Shown piece by piece: positions 63,057 through 64,000 of a stretch of 64,000 nt of DNA (positions within the stretch are counted from its first letter, which is position 1; each line of letters opens with the position of its first letter). This DNA comes from Flavobacteriaceae bacterium PS02338. Its GTDB lineage: Bacteria > Bacteroidota > Bacteroidia > Sphingobacteriales > Sphingobacteriaceae. The stretch covers positions 1 to 64,000 of the forward strand of contig JASCOD010000013.1 in assembly GCA_029959615.1 (NCBI GenBank). Reading direction: 5' to 3'. A model generated the notes under the pieces. The model was not told where the DNA came from, made no database searches, and saw only the letters and a program-made list of their open reading frames with translations. The position numbers and the translations under genes are program-made.

Positions 63057-64000
63057 ATGAAAAAACTTTACTCACTAGTTTTCTATTTAACGCTATTAAG
63101 CTCTCCACTTTTTGCGCAAACTATACGTTATGTAAAGCAAGGTGGGGGAGCATTAGGCTCTACAGGAGTTGATTGGGATCATGCGTCTGGCGATTTGCAA
63201 GCAATGATTAATGCTTCATCTTCCGCAGATCAAGTATGGGTAGCGGCAGGGACGTATAAGCCTACTGAAAAAATAGCTGCTACAGCAGGTAGTCGTGATC
63301 AGGCTTTTATTTTAAAGACAGGAGTTAAAGTGTATGGGGGATTTTTGGGAGGAGAAACTTTGTTGACGCAAAGAAACTACGTTGCTAACATTGTCATATT
63401 AAGTGGAGACTTAAATGGTGATGATGTACCAAGTAGCGACCCTGATTTTGCTGTTAAAAAGGCAGATAATGCTTACCATGTAGTTACGGCTGATATTGCG
63501 AGTGCTGGAACTGAAAAATCAATCTTAGATGGTTTTACAATTCAAGGTGGATATGCTGATGGTCCAGCATCTGTTTCACTAGGAACTTTGGCCTTTTCAC
63601 AAAGCCAAGGTGCGGCAATTACGCTGAGAGGAGTTGGAGCATTTACCAAGCTTGAATTGAATAACTTGATAGTTAAGGATAATGAAAGTACAGGTAATGG
63701 AGGTGCTGTTTTTTTAAATTCTTCAGGTACCGGGACTTTATTGTTTAATAATGTTGAATTTATTAATAATAAAAGTGGTGCCTCAGGAGGAGCCATTTAT
63801 CTAACTCGTATTACTGGTACAGGTAATTATCCAAGTTTTACATTAAATGATGTAGATTTTTATGATAATAAAGCAACTACAACTGGAGGAGCGTTCTATT
63901 ATTTAAATACCTCCGCTGGTGTGCTTACATTAAATAATGCCGGCTTTTATAGAAATAGTGCTGGAAGTACGTCTGGGGCGCTCTATTATTCTAATTCTTC
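63057..64000 (+). CDS. Parallel beta-helix surface protein, 3'-truncated by window end
   Basis: The first 314 residues are visible. A signal peptide (LYSLVFYLTLLSSPLFAQ) is followed by TIRYVKQGGGALGSTGVDWD, SGDLQAMINASSSADQVWVA and AGTYKPTEKIAATAGS. These parallel the start of the 58472 protein almost motif for motif (GTYKPA, FILKTGVKVYGGFLGGETLL, ILSGDLNGDD, DGFTIQGGYADG), so the two are paralogues. GGAxxx turns of the beta-helix continue to the edge. A sorting domain would lie beyond the window. The start codon is the first ATG before the signal peptide. Confidence 0.85.
   Translation, partial: MKKLYSLVFYLTLLSSPLFAQTIRYVKQGGGALGSTGVDWDHASGDLQAMINASSSADQVWVAAGTYKPTEKIAATAGSRDQAFILKTGVKVYGGFLGGETLLTQRNYVANIVILSGDLNGDDVPSSDPDFAVKKADNAYHVVTADIASAGTEKSILDGFTIQGGYADGPASVSLGTLAFSQSQGAAITLRGVGAFTKLELNNLIVKDNESTGNGGAVFLNSSGTGTLLFNNVEFINNKSGASGGAIYLTRITGTGNYPSFTLNDVDFYDNKATTTGGAFYYLNTSAGVLTLNNAGFYRNSAGSTSGALYYSNS

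Overview
The window looks like a chromosomal segment of a Bacteroidota bacterium of the family Sphingobacteriaceae, most like Pedobacter. The supporting signs are a low-GC background, FecI/FecR plus SusC/SusD modules, type IX secretion (T9SS) sorting domains of types A and B, a PorP/SprF protein, a VF530 protein, and promoters of the TTG-N18-20-TAnnTTTG type. The genus is inferred from gene content only. No tRNA, rRNA, CRISPR array or intact transposase was seen.

1-10.2 kb is a polymorphic-toxin island. A secreted toxin of about 1176 residues (18-3549) has a GC-rich TANFOR/FnIII-like front and an AT-rich HNH-nuclease tip. It is broken by a +1 frameshift in a G7 tract (861-867). A SUKH/SMI1-like immunity gene follows. 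Behind it lies a graveyard or reservoir of displaced cassettes. Each pairs a headless toxin tip with a small, usually overlapping, putative immunity gene: deaminase end (4348), unnamed FWERYN tip (5354), TNT-like end (6348), an almost deleted tip (7338), and a long near-duplicate of the toxin's pre-toxin region ending in a different deaminase (7893-9041). About 210-bp elements with inverted ends (R1-R4) and a hairpin repeat (S1-S3) separate the cassettes. In three cassettes the right end of the element is in the same reading phase as the toxin tip.

10.2-13 kb holds a small helical protein gene and a secreted M1 peptidase. 13.4-29.9 kb is a FecI/FecR-controlled SusC/SusD locus whose cargo is two secreted endonuclease/exonuclease/phosphatase-fold enzymes, a glycerophosphodiester phosphodiesterase and an organophosphate:phosphate antiporter. 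This suggests scavenging of phosphodiesters or glycerophospholipids rather than glycans. 30-39.2 kb is a mixed region: outer-membrane receptor, DinB, VOC, EVE, MarR, VF530, ThuA, acyloxyacyl hydrolase and an orphan histidine kinase.

39.8-43.3 kb is the str block rpsL-rpsG-fusA-rpsJ, closed by a strong terminator directly after rpsJ. Two tandem AraC paralogues follow. 45.3-57.3 kb is a four-gene envelope operon: beta-barrel, 2053-residue TANFOR-like giant, FnIII protein and IPT/TIG lipoprotein. The giant's N-terminus is built like the toxin's, which links the two ends of the window. 57.3-64 kb has an N-formylglutamate-amidohydrolase-like protein and two related parallel beta-helix surface proteins. 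The first carries a type B sorting domain and is followed by PorP/SprF. The second runs off the window and is preceded by an ECF sigma gene with no visible anti-sigma partner.
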